From Enemella evansiae (lineage in GTDB: Bacteria > Actinomycetota > Actinomycetes > Propionibacteriales > Propionibacteriaceae), in contig NZ_NMVP01000012.1 in assembly GCF_002250705.1 (NCBI RefSeq), forward strand, positions 186,001 through 250,000: DNA of 64,000 nucleotides, read 5' to 3'. The notes below the pieces were generated by a model. The model saw only the letters and a program-made list of their open reading frames with translations, made no database searches and had not been told where the DNA came from. A program made the position numbers and the translations under genes. Below are positions 28,572 to 37,499 of this stretch, in pieces. Positions within the stretch are counted from its first letter, which is position 1; each line of letters starts with the position of its first letter.

Positions 28572-29600
28572 TCAGTCGATGTGGCGGGTACCCGCGTCGA
28601 TCAGCTGGTCGATCCCCTTCGTGACCGCCCGGCGCGGCGACCGCCCGGGGACCAGGGTCAGGTTCGGCGGCATCGCGGCACAGTCCAGCACCATCGTGCC
28701 CAGGGTCTCGGGGCCACGGAACACCCCTCTCGGCATCGATCTGCGGGCGAGCTGCTGGACACACCACTTGACCGGATCGGAATCCGGTCGCGTCCAAGCC
28801 GACGCGGTCTTCGCGCGGATCAGGCTGTTCTCCGCGGGCTGATCCAATCCGTCGAGGGCGCGCAGGTGGTTGGTGTGCCAGCTGACCCCCGGTTCGGCCG
28901 GCAACTCGGCGTACTGTCCGGCGACCGCCTCGACCCCGACATACTCACCGGTCCGCCAGTCGGTCAACGCATAGTGGAAGCCACCGGCCGACGGGTTGTC
29001 CCGCAGATATTCCAATGCACCGGACAGCGACGAGCAGTCGGCCAGTCCGCGGGCCACGAAGTGCCGCCCCGGGGCCAGCGCGGGCTGGATGACGGTGATC
29101 GAATCGCAGCCGTACGCCAGGCTGAGTTCGTTGACCACGAACGAGTTCGACGGCAGCATCCCCGGCGTCCAGAACACCCAGATCGCCGCCCGACCCTCGA
29201 TGCCCAGGGTGAGTGGAACACAGTCGAACTCCGGCGGCCCGTCCTCGTTGTGGGCGACCACCAAGCCCCGCTCACCGCGTACCGCCACATCGGTGCAGCC
29301 GCGCGGATCAGACCCGAGATCCCCACGCAGGTTGAGAATTTCGAGATCGGCCAGGGGTACGCCCGCCCCCTCGGCCAGCGCGCGCAGCTCGGCGTGCGCA
29401 GGCGTACGCCGGGACGCGGCCAGCACCCCGGTGAAGTGCGGCGATCGCTCCGCCCGCTCCCGCAGCGCGCGCATCGACGGAGCCGCCAGCACCGCTCGGA
29501 TCCGCTCGGCACCGGCCCGGCCGAGCTCGGCGAACGCGGTCTCGGTCTCCCCGCGCACGATGAACCAGTCCAGCCCGGCCAACCGCTGCTGCTTGATCAT
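28572..29600 (-). CDS. C45-family acyltransferase/amidohydrolase-like protein
   Basis: A 342-residue protein. DPRGCTDVAVRGERGLVVAH and the following NEDG match the autoproteolysis site of the C45 (penicillin acyltransferase-like, Ntn) family, where the Cys (here Cys102) becomes the N-terminal nucleophile after self-cleavage. Further matches are FVVNELSLAYG and HTNHLRAL. Members hydrolyse or transfer acyl groups on amides; the substrate here is unknown. It starts in an ATGA overlap with the YbaK-like gene. Confidence 0.75.
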   Translation of the reverse strand: MIKQQRLAGLDWFIVRGETETAFAELGRAGAERIRAVLAAPSMRALRERAERSPHFTGVLAASRRTPAHAELRALAEGAGVPLADLEILNLRGDLGSDPRGCTDVAVRGERGLVVAHNEDGPPEFDCVPLTLGIEGRAAIWVFWTPGMLPSNSFVVNELSLAYGCDSITVIQPALAPGRHFVARGLADCSSLSGALEYLRDNPSAGGFHYALTDWRTGEYVGVEAVAGQYAELPAEPGVSWHTNHLRALDGLDQPAENSLIRAKTASAWTRPDSDPVKWCVQQLARRSMPRGVFRGPETLGTMVLDCAAMPPNLTLVPGRSPRRAVTKGIDQLIDAGTRHID

Positions 29601-30067
29601 GCGATCTCGGCCACCTCGCCGCCGGTCAGCACGATCAGCTCCTCGAAGCTCATCGGCAGCATCCCGTGCGGGATCCCGCCACCGGACCAGATCTCGGGGT
29701 AGCCGCGCAGCTCGGTGTCGATCAGGGTGCGGATCGGCCGCGGGTGCCCCACCGGTGCCACCCCACCGATCACCTGACCGGTGTGGGTGCGCACGAACGC
29801 GGCGTCCGCCCTGCCGATCGGCTCCCCGATCAGCGCCGCCACCTTGTCGGTGTCCACCCGGTGGGCGCCGCTGGTCATCACCAGCAGCGGCGCCCCGGAC
29901 TCGGTCCGGAAGATCAACGAGTTCGCGATCGCACCGACCTCGACACCCAGCAGTTCCGCGGCCGCGCGGGCCGTCGGGGCCGCATCGGGCAGCACCACCA
30001 CCCGCCCGGCGAAGCCCTTTCCGGCGACGACCTCGTTGACCCGCTCGACGCTGGGATGCATCGTCAT
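29597..30067 (-). CDS. YbaK/EbsC family aminoacyl-tRNA deacylase-like protein
   Basis: A 156-residue YbaK/ProX-type protein (IANSLIFRTESGAPLLVMTS, RADAAFVRTHTGQVIGGVAP). Relatives hydrolyse mischarged Cys- or Ala-tRNAs. The ATG follows GAGAGGA. It is coupled to the downstream C45 gene. The exact tRNA substrate cannot be inferred. Confidence 0.9.
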   Translation of the reverse strand: MTMHPSVERVNEVVAGKGFAGRVVVLPDAAPTARAAAELLGVEVGAIANSLIFRTESGAPLLVMTSGAHRVDTDKVAALIGEPIGRADAAFVRTHTGQVIGGVAPVGHPRPIRTLIDTELRGYPEIWSGGGIPHGMLPMSFEELIVLTGGEVAEIA

Positions 30068-30135
30068 GAGAATCCTCTCGGAAAAACTGCTGCTAGCGTG
30101 GGCCGCCTTGTCCGACCCGTAGCCCTGAGAGTGCC

Positions 30136-30468
30136 ATGCAGATCTATGAACACACCACCGAGATCGCCGTCGAACCGGAGCGCCTGTTCGCCCGGCTCAA
30201 CGATGTCGACGCGCTGACGGCGTACATGCCACGCCACGCCGCGCTGGCGGAATCGGTGAGCGATGCCTGGTTGCGGGTCGAAGAGCCCGACTGCACGCTC
30301 AGCTGGGGTTCGGACCAGCACTACCCCGGCAGCCTCGACGTGCTGCCCACCGGAACCGGGCACAGCCAGCTGGTGGTCCGGGTGAGCGCCGACAGCGACG
30401 TCACCGCCCAACTGCTGGTCGCGGTGGAGGCCCTGCGGACCCGTGCCGAGGAGTCCCAGGCCGCCTGA
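30136..30468 (+). CDS. Small SRPBCC/DUF2505-like protein
   Basis: A 110-residue protein. The N-terminus (YEHTTEIAVEPERLFARLND) resembles START/SRPBCC-fold proteins of the DUF2505 type, which bind hydrophobic ligands. At 110 residues it is shorter than the usual ~150. A C-terminal helix is present (LLVAVEALRTRAEE). The function is unknown. Confidence 0.6.
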   Translation: MQIYEHTTEIAVEPERLFARLNDVDALTAYMPRHAALAESVSDAWLRVEEPDCTLSWGSDQHYPGSLDVLPTGTGHSQLVVRVSADSDVTAQLLVAVEALRTRAEESQAA

Positions 30469-30501
30469 CAAACGGAACCATTGCAGCCCGTCCCGCACCG
30501 A

Positions 30502-30519
30502 CGTACAGTTTTCTGTACA
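30502..30519. promoter_or_regulatory. Operator palindrome of yefM-yoeB
   Basis: GTACAG-TTTT-CTGTAC (30503-30518) is a perfect palindrome and includes TGTACA (30514-30519). TGTACA is the core recognised by YefM-YoeB in E. coli. It lies 11 bp before the yefM start, well placed for autorepression. Confidence 0.8.
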
Positions 30520-30529
30520 GGGGGTTGAC

Positions 30530-30787
30530 ATGAAGACCATGAGCTACAGCGAGTCGCGGGCGCGCTATGCCGAGGTGCTTGACGGCGTCACCAATGACCG
30601 TGAAGAGGTGGTGATCACCCGCGCCGGCCACGAACCGGTGGTGATCGTCTCGCTGGCGGACTACGAGGCGTTGCGTGAAACGGCGTATCTGATGCGTTCC
30701 CCGGCGAATGCACGCAGGCTCCTCGATGCCATGGAACGCTTGGAATCCGGACGCGGAGAAAGGCACGACCCGGTCGAGGCGGACTGA
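30530..30787 (+). CDS. yefM: Antitoxin YefM (Phd/YefM family)
   Basis: An 85-residue antitoxin. The N-terminal Phd/YefM DNA-binding fold is clear (SYSESRARYAEVLDGV, VVITRAGHEPVVIVSLADYE), followed by a toxin-binding helical tail (LMRSPANARRLLDAMERL). It neutralises YoeB and represses the operon. The toxin gene begins two bases after its stop. Confidence 0.95.
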   Translation: MKTMSYSESRARYAEVLDGVTNDREEVVITRAGHEPVVIVSLADYEALRETAYLMRSPANARRLLDAMERLESGRGERHDPVEAD

Positions 30788-30788
30788 G

Positions 30789-31046
30789 GTGCTGCTCGTC
30801 TGGGACGAGAACGCCTGGGGTGACTACCTGTGGTGGCAGGCCCAGGACCGCAAGGTGCTGAAACGGATCAACCTGCTGCTGAGCGACATTCAGCGAAACG
30901 GCATCGACGGAATCGGAAAGCCCGAACCGCTCCGTCATGACTTCGCCGGGTACTGGTCGCGCCGCATCACCGACGAACATCGACTGGTCCACAAGGTCAC
31001 CGACGGCGAGGTGAGGATCGCCGCCTGCCGCTATCACTACGGCTGA
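30789..31046 (+). CDS. yoeB: Toxin YoeB, ribosome-dependent mRNA endonuclease
   Basis: An 85-residue RelE-fold toxin. Glu46, Arg65 and His83 fall at exactly the positions of the catalytic residues of E. coli YoeB (KPEPLR, EHRLVHK, CRYHYG ending at the C-terminus), so the toxin looks intact. YoeB cleaves mRNA in the ribosomal A site. The GTG start two bases after the yefM stop gives coupled translation. Confidence 0.95.
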   Translation: MLLVWDENAWGDYLWWQAQDRKVLKRINLLLSDIQRNGIDGIGKPEPLRHDFAGYWSRRITDEHRLVHKVTDGEVRIAACRYHYG

Positions 31047-31092
31047 CCACACTCAGGTCGTGTGGCGGCTCGCACCCCGCCAGCCTGACCCT

Positions 31093-31104
31093 TAGGGTAT
31101 TTCC
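31093..31104 (+). promoter_or_regulatory. Leaderless -10 box of doxX-like gene
   Basis: TAGGGT (31093-31098) ends six bases before the ATG at 31105; no ribosome site is present. Confidence 0.5.
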
Positions 31105-31629
31105 ATGGCCACCTTCATCCATGTGCTGCGGGACCTCGCGCTGCTGATCGCCCGCGTGGCATTCGGCGCCCTGCTGGTCTTCCGCGGCTGGCGCCGCTGG
31201 ACCGGTGAGGGCGGCATGCAGTCCCAGATCGACTATCTGGCGCAGTTCCAGACCCCGCAGCCGGAGATCCTGGCCTGGGGCGGGACGCTGCTGGAGATCA
31301 TCGGCGGGCTGTTCCTGATCTTCGGTCTGCTCACCCCGCTGGTCGGCCTGGCGATCGTGGTGCAGCAGGTGATGGTGATCCTGTGGACCCGCTACTTCCG
31401 CGGCCCCTGGCTGGAGAACGGCGGGTACGAATACAACGTCGTGCAGGCCGCGCTGGCCCTGCTGCTCGCCGTCTTCGGCGCGGGCCGGGCGGCCATCGAC
31501 CAGCTCTTCAAGCGCCCCAGGGACCGCGACGACGATGACGACGCCCTCCCGCTGGGGCGTACGCCGCAGCCGACCGGCAGCACCGCGGTCAACTCGCGCA
31601 CCCGGGTCGACGACAACGACCCGGCCTGA
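31105..31629 (+). CDS. DoxX family membrane protein
   Basis: A 174-residue protein with four membrane segments (LLIARVAFGALLVFRGW, LLEIIGGLFLIFGLLTPLVG, IVVQQVMVILW, VQAALALLLAVFGAG). The pattern is that of DoxX/DoxD-like proteins. The C-terminal tail is charged and disordered. DoxX proteins are linked to membrane redox or oxidative-stress complexes in mycobacteria; the role here is unknown. Confidence 0.85.
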   Translation: MATFIHVLRDLALLIARVAFGALLVFRGWRRWTGEGGMQSQIDYLAQFQTPQPEILAWGGTLLEIIGGLFLIFGLLTPLVGLAIVVQQVMVILWTRYFRGPWLENGGYEYNVVQAALALLLAVFGAGRAAIDQLFKRPRDRDDDDDALPLGRTPQPTGSTAVNSRTRVDDNDPA

Positions 31630-31630
31630 C

Positions 31631-31661
31631 CCTTCGACTCGTCGCTGCGCTCCTCGCTCAG
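31631..31661. repeat. Family B dispersed repeat, copy 3
   Basis: CCTTCGACTCGTCGCTGCGC and the following TCCTCGCTCAG are the reverse complement of the family B core at 28.47 kb. It lies directly after the DoxX gene. Confidence 0.7.
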
Positions 31662-31734
31662 GGTGCGTGGAGGTCACAGGATTCACACAGCCAACACATA
31701 GCCGGGCAGCATCGCGCGGTGTCACAGTGGAACC

Positions 31735-32466
31735 ATGGCACGTACCGAAGAACCCGCGCTGACCCGGCCGGACGGTTCCCCGATCCGGGTCCTGACCGTG
31801 GACGACGAGCAGTCGCTGACCGAACTGCTGTCGATGGCGATGCGTTACGAGGGCTGGGAGGTGGCCACCGCCGCCTCCGGCAACGAGGCCGTCAAGGTCG
31901 CCCGTGAGGTACGCCCGGACGCGATCGTGCTGGACATGATGCTGCCCGACTTCGACGGGCTCGAGGTGATGCGCCGGATCCGCACCGAGCAGCCCGAGGT
32001 GCCGGTGATCTTCCTGACCGCCAAGGATGCGGTCTCCGATCGGGTCGGCGGGCTGACCGCCGGCGGTGACGACTATGTCACCAAGCCGTTCTCGCTGGAG
32101 GAGGTGATCGCCCGGTTGCGTGGCCTGCTGCGCCGCTCGGGTGCCTCGCTGCTGCGCTCGGACTCCCAGCTGGTCGTCGGCGATCTCACCCTGGACGAGG
32201 ATTCCCACGAGGTCACCCGCGGCGGTGACGACATCCAGCTCACCGCCACCGAGTTCGAACTGCTGCGCTATCTGATGCGCAACCCGCGCCGGGTGCTGTC
32301 CAAGGCCCAGATCCTGGACCGGGTCTGGAACTACGACTTCGGCGGCCAGGCCAACGTGGTCGAGCTCTACATCTCCTATCTCCGCAAGAAGATCGACGCC
32401 GACCGGGCGCCGATGATCCACACCATGCGCGGCGCCGGGTACGTGCTCCGGCCCGCCGCGGGCTGA
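31735..32466 (+). CDS. OmpR/PhoP-family response regulator
   Basis: A 243-residue two-domain regulator. The receiver domain has acidic residues Asp23/Asp24, the phosphoacceptor Asp67 (IVLDMMLPDFDGL), and the switch Thr and Lys in FLTAKD and VTKPFSLEE. The C-terminal winged helix (about 145-240; LTATEFELLRYLMRNPRRVL, YISYLRKKID) is of the OmpR type. The cognate kinase starts two bases after its stop. It resembles mycobacterial PhoP and TrcR-type regulators, but the orthologue cannot be fixed. Confidence 0.94.
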   Translation: MARTEEPALTRPDGSPIRVLTVDDEQSLTELLSMAMRYEGWEVATAASGNEAVKVAREVRPDAIVLDMMLPDFDGLEVMRRIRTEQPEVPVIFLTAKDAVSDRVGGLTAGGDDYVTKPFSLEEVIARLRGLLRRSGASLLRSDSQLVVGDLTLDEDSHEVTRGGDDIQLTATEFELLRYLMRNPRRVLSKAQILDRVWNYDFGGQANVVELYISYLRKKIDADRAPMIHTMRGAGYVLRPAAG

Positions 32467-32467
32467 C

Positions 32468-33997
32468 ATGCCCGAATTCCTGCCAGCCGACGACGGCCGA
32501 CCGGGCGTACCGGCCGAACCGCCGCACCCCGGCGGGCTGGCACCGATCGCCCCGCTCGGCCCCGGCACCCTCGGCCGCCGGTTGGTGGTCCGGATGGCCG
32601 CCCTGGTGGCGGTGGTCGCGGTCGTGCTGTCCACGCTGACCACGCTCTCCACCCGGCAGACCCTGGAACGCAGTGTGGATCGCCAGCTCGAAACCGCCTT
32701 CTCCCGCCAGGACAAATACCCCAAGGGCGGCATCAGCGGCAGCCGGCCCGCACCCCCGCTCACCCTCTCCCCCTCGCTGCCGATCGGCACCATCGTGATG
32801 GTCAGCGACGGGAAGAACTTCGCCGCCAACATGCGCGTCGACCGCAACACCCCCGAGGACACGGGCAACTCACTCAGCGATCCGGACACCCGGAAGCTGC
32901 TTTCCCTGCCACCGAACGGAAAACACGTCAGCGTCCGGCTCCCCCAGTCCGGTCACTACCGGGCACTGGCGGTGAACCGCGACGGCCTCACCTATCTCGT
33001 CGCCCTGCCGCTGGCCGAGCTGGACAAGACGATCGCCGAGATGATCATCTTCGAGCTGATCCTCTCGCTGCTGGCCATCGGGTTGTCGATCCTGGTCGTG
33101 CGCACCGTGGTGATCCGCAGCCTGAAACCGCTGAACCGGCTCGCCGGCACCGCCCAGCAGGTCTCCCAGCTGGAGCTGTCCCGCGGCGAGGTCGAGCTGC
33201 CGGTCCGGGTCAGCCCCACCGACGCCGACCCGGCCAACGAGGTCGGTCAGGTCGGCTGGGCGTTCAACCACATGCTCGGCAACGTCGAGGGTGCGCTCGC
33301 CTCCCGGCAGGCATCGGAGACGAAGGTGCGCCAGTTCGTCGCCGACGCCTCCCACGAACTGCGCAATCCGCTCGCGGCGATCCGCGGGTACGCCGAACTG
33401 ACCCGCCGGCACCGCGACCAGGTGCCGACCGACACCGCCTTCGCGATGGCCCGGGTCGAATCCGAGGCGGAGCGGATGTCGCGGCTGGTCGAGGACATGC
33501 TGCTGCTCGCCCGGATGGACTCCAATCCGAACCTGCAGCTGGAACCGGTGAACCTCAACGATCTGCTGCTGAACGCGATCTCCGACGCCCAGGCCGCCAA
33601 CTCGGCGTACGACTGGGGAGTCGACCTGCCGGAACCGCCGGTGATCGCCCGCGCCGACCGGCACCGGCTGCACCAGGTGGTGGCCAATCTGCTGGCGAAC
33701 GCGCGCAAGCACACCCCGGAGGGCACCGTGGTCACCGTCGGTACCCGGCTGCAGGGCGATCAGGCGGTGATCACCGTCGCCGACAACGGGCCCGGCATCC
33801 CACCGCAGATCATCGACCACGTCTTCGAGCGGTTCACCCGCGCCGATGTGGCCCGGACCCGCTCGGGCACCTCGAAGGACTCCACCGGACTGGGCCTGGC
33901 GATCGTGCAGGCGGTGATGGAGGCCCATCGGGGCAGCGCGTCGGTCGAATCCGAGCCCGGGCGGACCGTCTTCACCCTGCGGTTGCCGGCCGCCTGA
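32468..33997 (+). CDS. Two-component sensor histidine kinase
   Basis: A 509-residue kinase. Two membrane helices (about 39-61 and 191-213) enclose an extracytoplasmic sensor of ~130 residues with a Pro-rich segment. A HAMP linker follows, then the H-box with His296 (FVADASHELRNPLAAIRGYA), the N-box (VVANLLANARKHTPEG) and the G-boxes (VADNGPGIPP, STGLGLAIVQAVMEAH). It should phosphorylate the regulator encoded immediately upstream. The stimulus is unknown. Confidence 0.94.
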   Translation: MPEFLPADDGRPGVPAEPPHPGGLAPIAPLGPGTLGRRLVVRMAALVAVVAVVLSTLTTLSTRQTLERSVDRQLETAFSRQDKYPKGGISGSRPAPPLTLSPSLPIGTIVMVSDGKNFAANMRVDRNTPEDTGNSLSDPDTRKLLSLPPNGKHVSVRLPQSGHYRALAVNRDGLTYLVALPLAELDKTIAEMIIFELILSLLAIGLSILVVRTVVIRSLKPLNRLAGTAQQVSQLELSRGEVELPVRVSPTDADPANEVGQVGWAFNHMLGNVEGALASRQASETKVRQFVADASHELRNPLAAIRGYAELTRRHRDQVPTDTAFAMARVESEAERMSRLVEDMLLLARMDSNPNLQLEPVNLNDLLLNAISDAQAANSAYDWGVDLPEPPVIARADRHRLHQVVANLLANARKHTPEGTVVTVGTRLQGDQAVITVADNGPGIPPQIIDHVFERFTRADVARTRSGTSKDSTGLGLAIVQAVMEAHRGSASVESEPGRTVFTLRLPAA

Positions 33998-34028
33998 GCA
34001 CCCGGCACCGGTGTGCCAGACTGGTTCG

Positions 34029-34688
34029 ATGCCATCCCGGTCGCTCAGCGACGCACCCCCTCGGCTGACCGGCTTCCGGATCGCCGTCGCGGTGATCGGG
34101 GTGCTCGGGATCGCGGCCAGCGGGTGGGTGCTGCGGCTGCCGGTCACCGACACCCGCTTCTTCCCCGCCACCGCCGTCCTCGGCCTGATCTGGCTCGGCG
34201 GCGCCCTGCTCGCCGTCCGGGTCGGCGGGCAGCGGATTCCGCTCGGCGGACGCGATGCCCGCGCGCTCGGACTCGGAATCGGCGCCGGTCTGGCGCTGCT
34301 GACGCTCTTCGTGCTCGGCGCGCTGATCGTCTCCCGGTTGCCGCTGCTCCGCGACCCCGTGCTGGCGCTGATCGGGCACGCCGGGCAGGGGGCGCTGCCG
34401 GTGGCGATCATCGCCACCGCGGTCAACGGCATCGCCGAGGAATGCTATTTCCGCGGGGCGCTCTACCAGGCCCTGCCCACCCGCACCGCGATCCTCGGCA
34501 GCACCGCGGGGTACGCACTGGGTGCGGCGGCCAGCGGCATCGTCCTGCTGGTGCTGGCCGCACTGCTGCTGGGTCTGCTCACCGCCCTGCTGCGACACCG
34601 CACCGGGGGCATCGCCGCCCCGGTGCTCGCCCACGTGATCTGGTCGCTGGGCATGCTGCTCCTGCTGCCGATGCTGCTCACCAACTGA
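34029..34688 (+). CDS. CPBP-family intramembrane metalloprotease
   Basis: A 219-residue membrane protein with about six helices. GIAEECYFRGALYQALPTR carries the EEXXXR motif of CAAX/CPBP (Abi) proteases, and LAHVIWSLGM supplies the second His motif. Bacterial members are linked to immunity, signalling or protein maturation; the target is unknown. It follows the kinase by 31 bp and the SDR-TspO gene follows after 13 bp, so it may belong to one transcript. Confidence 0.85.
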   Translation: MPSRSLSDAPPRLTGFRIAVAVIGVLGIAASGWVLRLPVTDTRFFPATAVLGLIWLGGALLAVRVGGQRIPLGGRDARALGLGIGAGLALLTLFVLGALIVSRLPLLRDPVLALIGHAGQGALPVAIIATAVNGIAEECYFRGALYQALPTRTAILGSTAGYALGAAASGIVLLVLAALLLGLLTALLRHRTGGIAAPVLAHVIWSLGMLLLLPMLLTN

Positions 34689-34701
34689 CCCAGGAGGCTC
34701 G

Positions 34702-36120
34702 ATGAACGACACCGCAGGCCCGCGTACCGCGTTCGTCACCGGCGCGAGTGGCTCGATCGGCAGCAAGCTGATCGCGACCCTGCTGGACCGCGGCTGGCAG
34801 GTCCGGGCGCTGACCCGGGACCGCGGGCACCTGGCTCGGTTCGACTGGTCCGATGCGGTGCAGATCGTCCAGGGCGAGGTCACCGACACCGACCGGCTCA
34901 CCGAGGGGATGCGGGGCGCCGACGCGGCCTGGTACCTGTTGCACTCGATGGGTGAGGGTGCCGACTTCGTGGCCAAGGAGCGGGCCAGCGCCGACAGCTT
35001 CGCCACCGCCGCCCGGGCCGCCGGGGTGGAACGGATCGTCTACCTGGGCGGGTTGCATCCCGACGGCGTGGAGCTCTCCGAACATCTCGGTTCCCGGGTG
35101 CTGGTCGGTGACATCCTGCTGGCGAGCGGGGTGCCGACCGCGGCCCTGCAGGCGGGGCCGGTGCTGGGTGAGGGCTCGGCCTCCTTCGACATGTTGCGTC
35201 AGCTGTCCGAGCGGTTGCCGGCCGCGATCGCGCCCGACTGGTTGAAGAACCGGACCCAGCCGATCGCCATCGATGACGCGCTGCACTATCTGACCGCCGC
35301 GGCCGAGCTGCCGCCCGCGGTGAACCGACGCTTCGACATCGGCGGCCCCGAACCGCTCAGTTTCGCGGAGATGATGAAGCGGTACGCCCGGGCCGTCGGC
35401 CTGGGTTCGCGGGGCGTGCTGATCCTGCCGATCACCACCCCCGGGCTCGCCGCCCGCTGGATCGGACTGGTCACCAGTACGCCCGCGGCGCTGGCCACCC
35501 CGCTGATCGGCAGCCTGCTGCACGACAGCATCGTCACCGAGCGGGACCTGGACGAGCTGGTCGGGCCGCCGCCGGGTGGCCACACCGGTTTCGAGGAGGC
35601 GATCCGGCGCGCCACCGCCGGTCTCGACACGCGCCGCTGGCGGCGTACCATCGCCGCCACCGCCGCCGCCTGCACCGCCACCGCCGTCGTCGGCGCGCTC
35701 GCCACCACCCCGGCGGTGCGCTGGTTCCGCGGCCTGGACCGGCCGAGCTGGCAGCCGCCGGACAGCGCCTTCGGGCCGGTCTGGACGCTGCTCTATGCCG
35801 ACCTGGCCGCGATGTCCGCGCTGACGATCGCCGAAGCGGCCGAGTCGGATCCCGACCGGGCCCGTGCCCTGTGGCGGGCGCTGGCGGTCAACCTGGTGCT
35901 GAACGCCGGCTGGAGTGTGGTCTTCTGGCGGTTCCGGCGGCTGCCGCTGGCCGCGCTCTGGGCGGCAGCGCTGACCGCCAGTTCGGCCGACCTGACCCGC
36001 CGGATCGGCGAGCGGAACACCGCCCGCGGGTTGCTGCTCGCGCCCTATCCGCTCTGGTGCGGTTTCGCCACCGCGCTGTCCACCGCGATCGCCCGCCGGA
36101 ACCGGAACGAGGACCGATGA
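34702..36120 (+). CDS. Fusion of NAD(P)-binding atypical SDR with TspO/MBR domain
   Basis: A 472-residue two-part protein. Residues 1 to about 310 are an atypical SDR with the dinucleotide motif VTGASGSIGSKLIATLLDRG, followed by an NmrA-like substrate part. The last ~155 residues are a five-helix TspO/MBR protein (RPSWQPPDSAFGPVWTLLYA, LNAGWSVVFW, LLAPYPLWCGFATALS). TspO binds porphyrins and affects photooxidative and stress responses. The stop overlaps the start of the photolyase (ATGA). Ribosome site AGGAGG lies just upstream of the start. Confidence 0.92.
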   Translation: MNDTAGPRTAFVTGASGSIGSKLIATLLDRGWQVRALTRDRGHLARFDWSDAVQIVQGEVTDTDRLTEGMRGADAAWYLLHSMGEGADFVAKERASADSFATAARAAGVERIVYLGGLHPDGVELSEHLGSRVLVGDILLASGVPTAALQAGPVLGEGSASFDMLRQLSERLPAAIAPDWLKNRTQPIAIDDALHYLTAAAELPPAVNRRFDIGGPEPLSFAEMMKRYARAVGLGSRGVLILPITTPGLAARWIGLVTSTPAALATPLIGSLLHDSIVTERDLDELVGPPPGGHTGFEEAIRRATAGLDTRRWRRTIAATAAACTATAVVGALATTPAVRWFRGLDRPSWQPPDSAFGPVWTLLYADLAAMSALTIAEAAESDPDRARALWRALAVNLVLNAGWSVVFWRFRRLPLAALWAAALTASSADLTRRIGERNTARGLLLAPYPLWCGFATALSTAIARRNRNEDR

Positions 36121-37475
36121 CGAATCTGCTCTGGCTGCGCCGGGATCTGCGTCGCCACGACCATCCGGCGCTGGCCGCGGCCGCCGACGGGGCCGATGTG
36201 GTCGCCCTGTTCGTGCTCGACCCGGGGTTGCTGGCCGGGGCCGGTGCGGCGCGGCGGGCCTGGCTGGCCGCCACGCTGCGGGCCACCGCTGCGGCGTACC
36301 AGGGAAAACTCGTGCTGCGGATCGGCGACCCGCGCGCGGTGGTCCCGGCTGTGGCGGCCGAGGCCGGTGCGGTCGCGGTGCATGTGTCGGCCGAGACCAC
36401 CCCGACCGGGCGGCGACGCGACGCGGCGGTCCAACGGCGGCTGGCCGATACCGGGGTGGACTGGGTGGAGACCGGCTCGCCGTATGCGGTCACCCCGCCC
36501 CGGGTGGTGAACAAGCAGGGCGAGGGTTACAAGGTGTTCACGCCGTTCTCCAAGGCCTGGCTGGATCACGGTTGGCGGGCGCCGGCGGCCGATCCGGACC
36601 GGTTGCGGTTGCGAGAGCTGCCGAGCGACCCGGCGGCCGAGCAGTGGCTGGAGCAGGCGCTGACCGAGGGCCCGCAGGAGCTGCCGCCGGCCGGTGAGGA
36701 GGCCGCGCTGGATCGCTGGGCGGAGTTCCTCGACGAGGAGTTGACCGACTACGACGGTGGCCGGGATCTGCTCGCCGAGGATGCCACCTCGCGGCTGTCC
36801 CCCTATCTGAAGCTCGGCGTGATCCATCCCCGGACCCTGCTCGCCGATCTGGCCGGGCGGAGTGGTGAGGGCGTGCAGCGCTATCGGACCGAGCTGTGCT
36901 GGCGCGAGTTCTATGCCGATGTGTTGTGGCGCGACCCGGACAGCCTCTGGCACGACCTGCGCCCGGAGCTGGCGACGATGGAATACGACCACGACGAGCA
37001 GCTGGTGCAGCGCTGGCGCGAGGGGCAGACCGGTTTCCCGGTCGTGGACGCGGCGATGCGGCAGCTGCTGGCGACCGGCTGGATGCACAACCGGGCCCGG
37101 ATGATCACCGCCAGCTTCCTCTGCAAGGACCTGCACGAGTGGTGGCCGATCGGTGCCCGGCACTTCCTCGACCACCTGATCGACGGCGATGTCGCCTCCA
37201 ACAACCACGGCTGGCAGTGGGCCGCGGGCACCGGTACCGACGCGGCCCCCTATTTCCGGGTGTTCAACCCGATCAGCCAGGGGCAGAAGTTCGATCCGAG
37301 GGGTGACTATGTACGCCGCTGGGTGCCGGAACTGCGGCACCTGAACGGGGCGAGCGTGCACACCCCCTGGGATGCCGCCGACGGCTATGCACACGGCTAT
37401 CCGGAGCCGATCGTCGACCATGCCGCCGAGCGCAAGGAGGCGCTGGCCCGGTACCAGACCGCGCGCGGCAACTGA
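36117..37475 (+). CDS. phr: Deoxyribodipyrimidine photolyase (cryptochrome/photolyase family)
   Basis: A 452-residue photolyase. The N-terminal antenna domain begins LLWLRRDLRRHDHPAL. The FAD domain contains RTELCWREFYADVLW, WMHNRARMITASFL, and the pair DVASNNHGWQWAAGTGTDAA and PYFRVFNPISQGQKFDP. It repairs cyclobutane dimers using light. It is translationally coupled to the SDR-TspO gene, suggesting a shared light- or oxidant-related role. A GCCGGT/ACCGGC hairpin (37482-37499) follows. Confidence 0.96.
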   Translation: MTNLLWLRRDLRRHDHPALAAAADGADVVALFVLDPGLLAGAGAARRAWLAATLRATAAAYQGKLVLRIGDPRAVVPAVAAEAGAVAVHVSAETTPTGRRRDAAVQRRLADTGVDWVETGSPYAVTPPRVVNKQGEGYKVFTPFSKAWLDHGWRAPAADPDRLRLRELPSDPAAEQWLEQALTEGPQELPPAGEEAALDRWAEFLDEELTDYDGGRDLLAEDATSRLSPYLKLGVIHPRTLLADLAGRSGEGVQRYRTELCWREFYADVLWRDPDSLWHDLRPELATMEYDHDEQLVQRWREGQTGFPVVDAAMRQLLATGWMHNRARMITASFLCKDLHEWWPIGARHFLDHLIDGDVASNNHGWQWAAGTGTDAAPYFRVFNPISQGQKFDPRGDYVRRWVPELRHLNGASVHTPWDAADGYAHGYPEPIVDHAAERKEALARYQTARGN

Positions 37476-37481
37476 CCCTCA

Positions 37482-37499
37482 GCCGGTGTTCAGACCGGC
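37482..37499. terminator. Small hairpin between convergent genes
   Basis: GCCGGT (37482-37487) and ACCGGC (37494-37499) form a perfect 6-bp stem over the 3' ends of the photolyase and TenA genes. There is no U-tract, so termination is uncertain. Confidence 0.35.
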
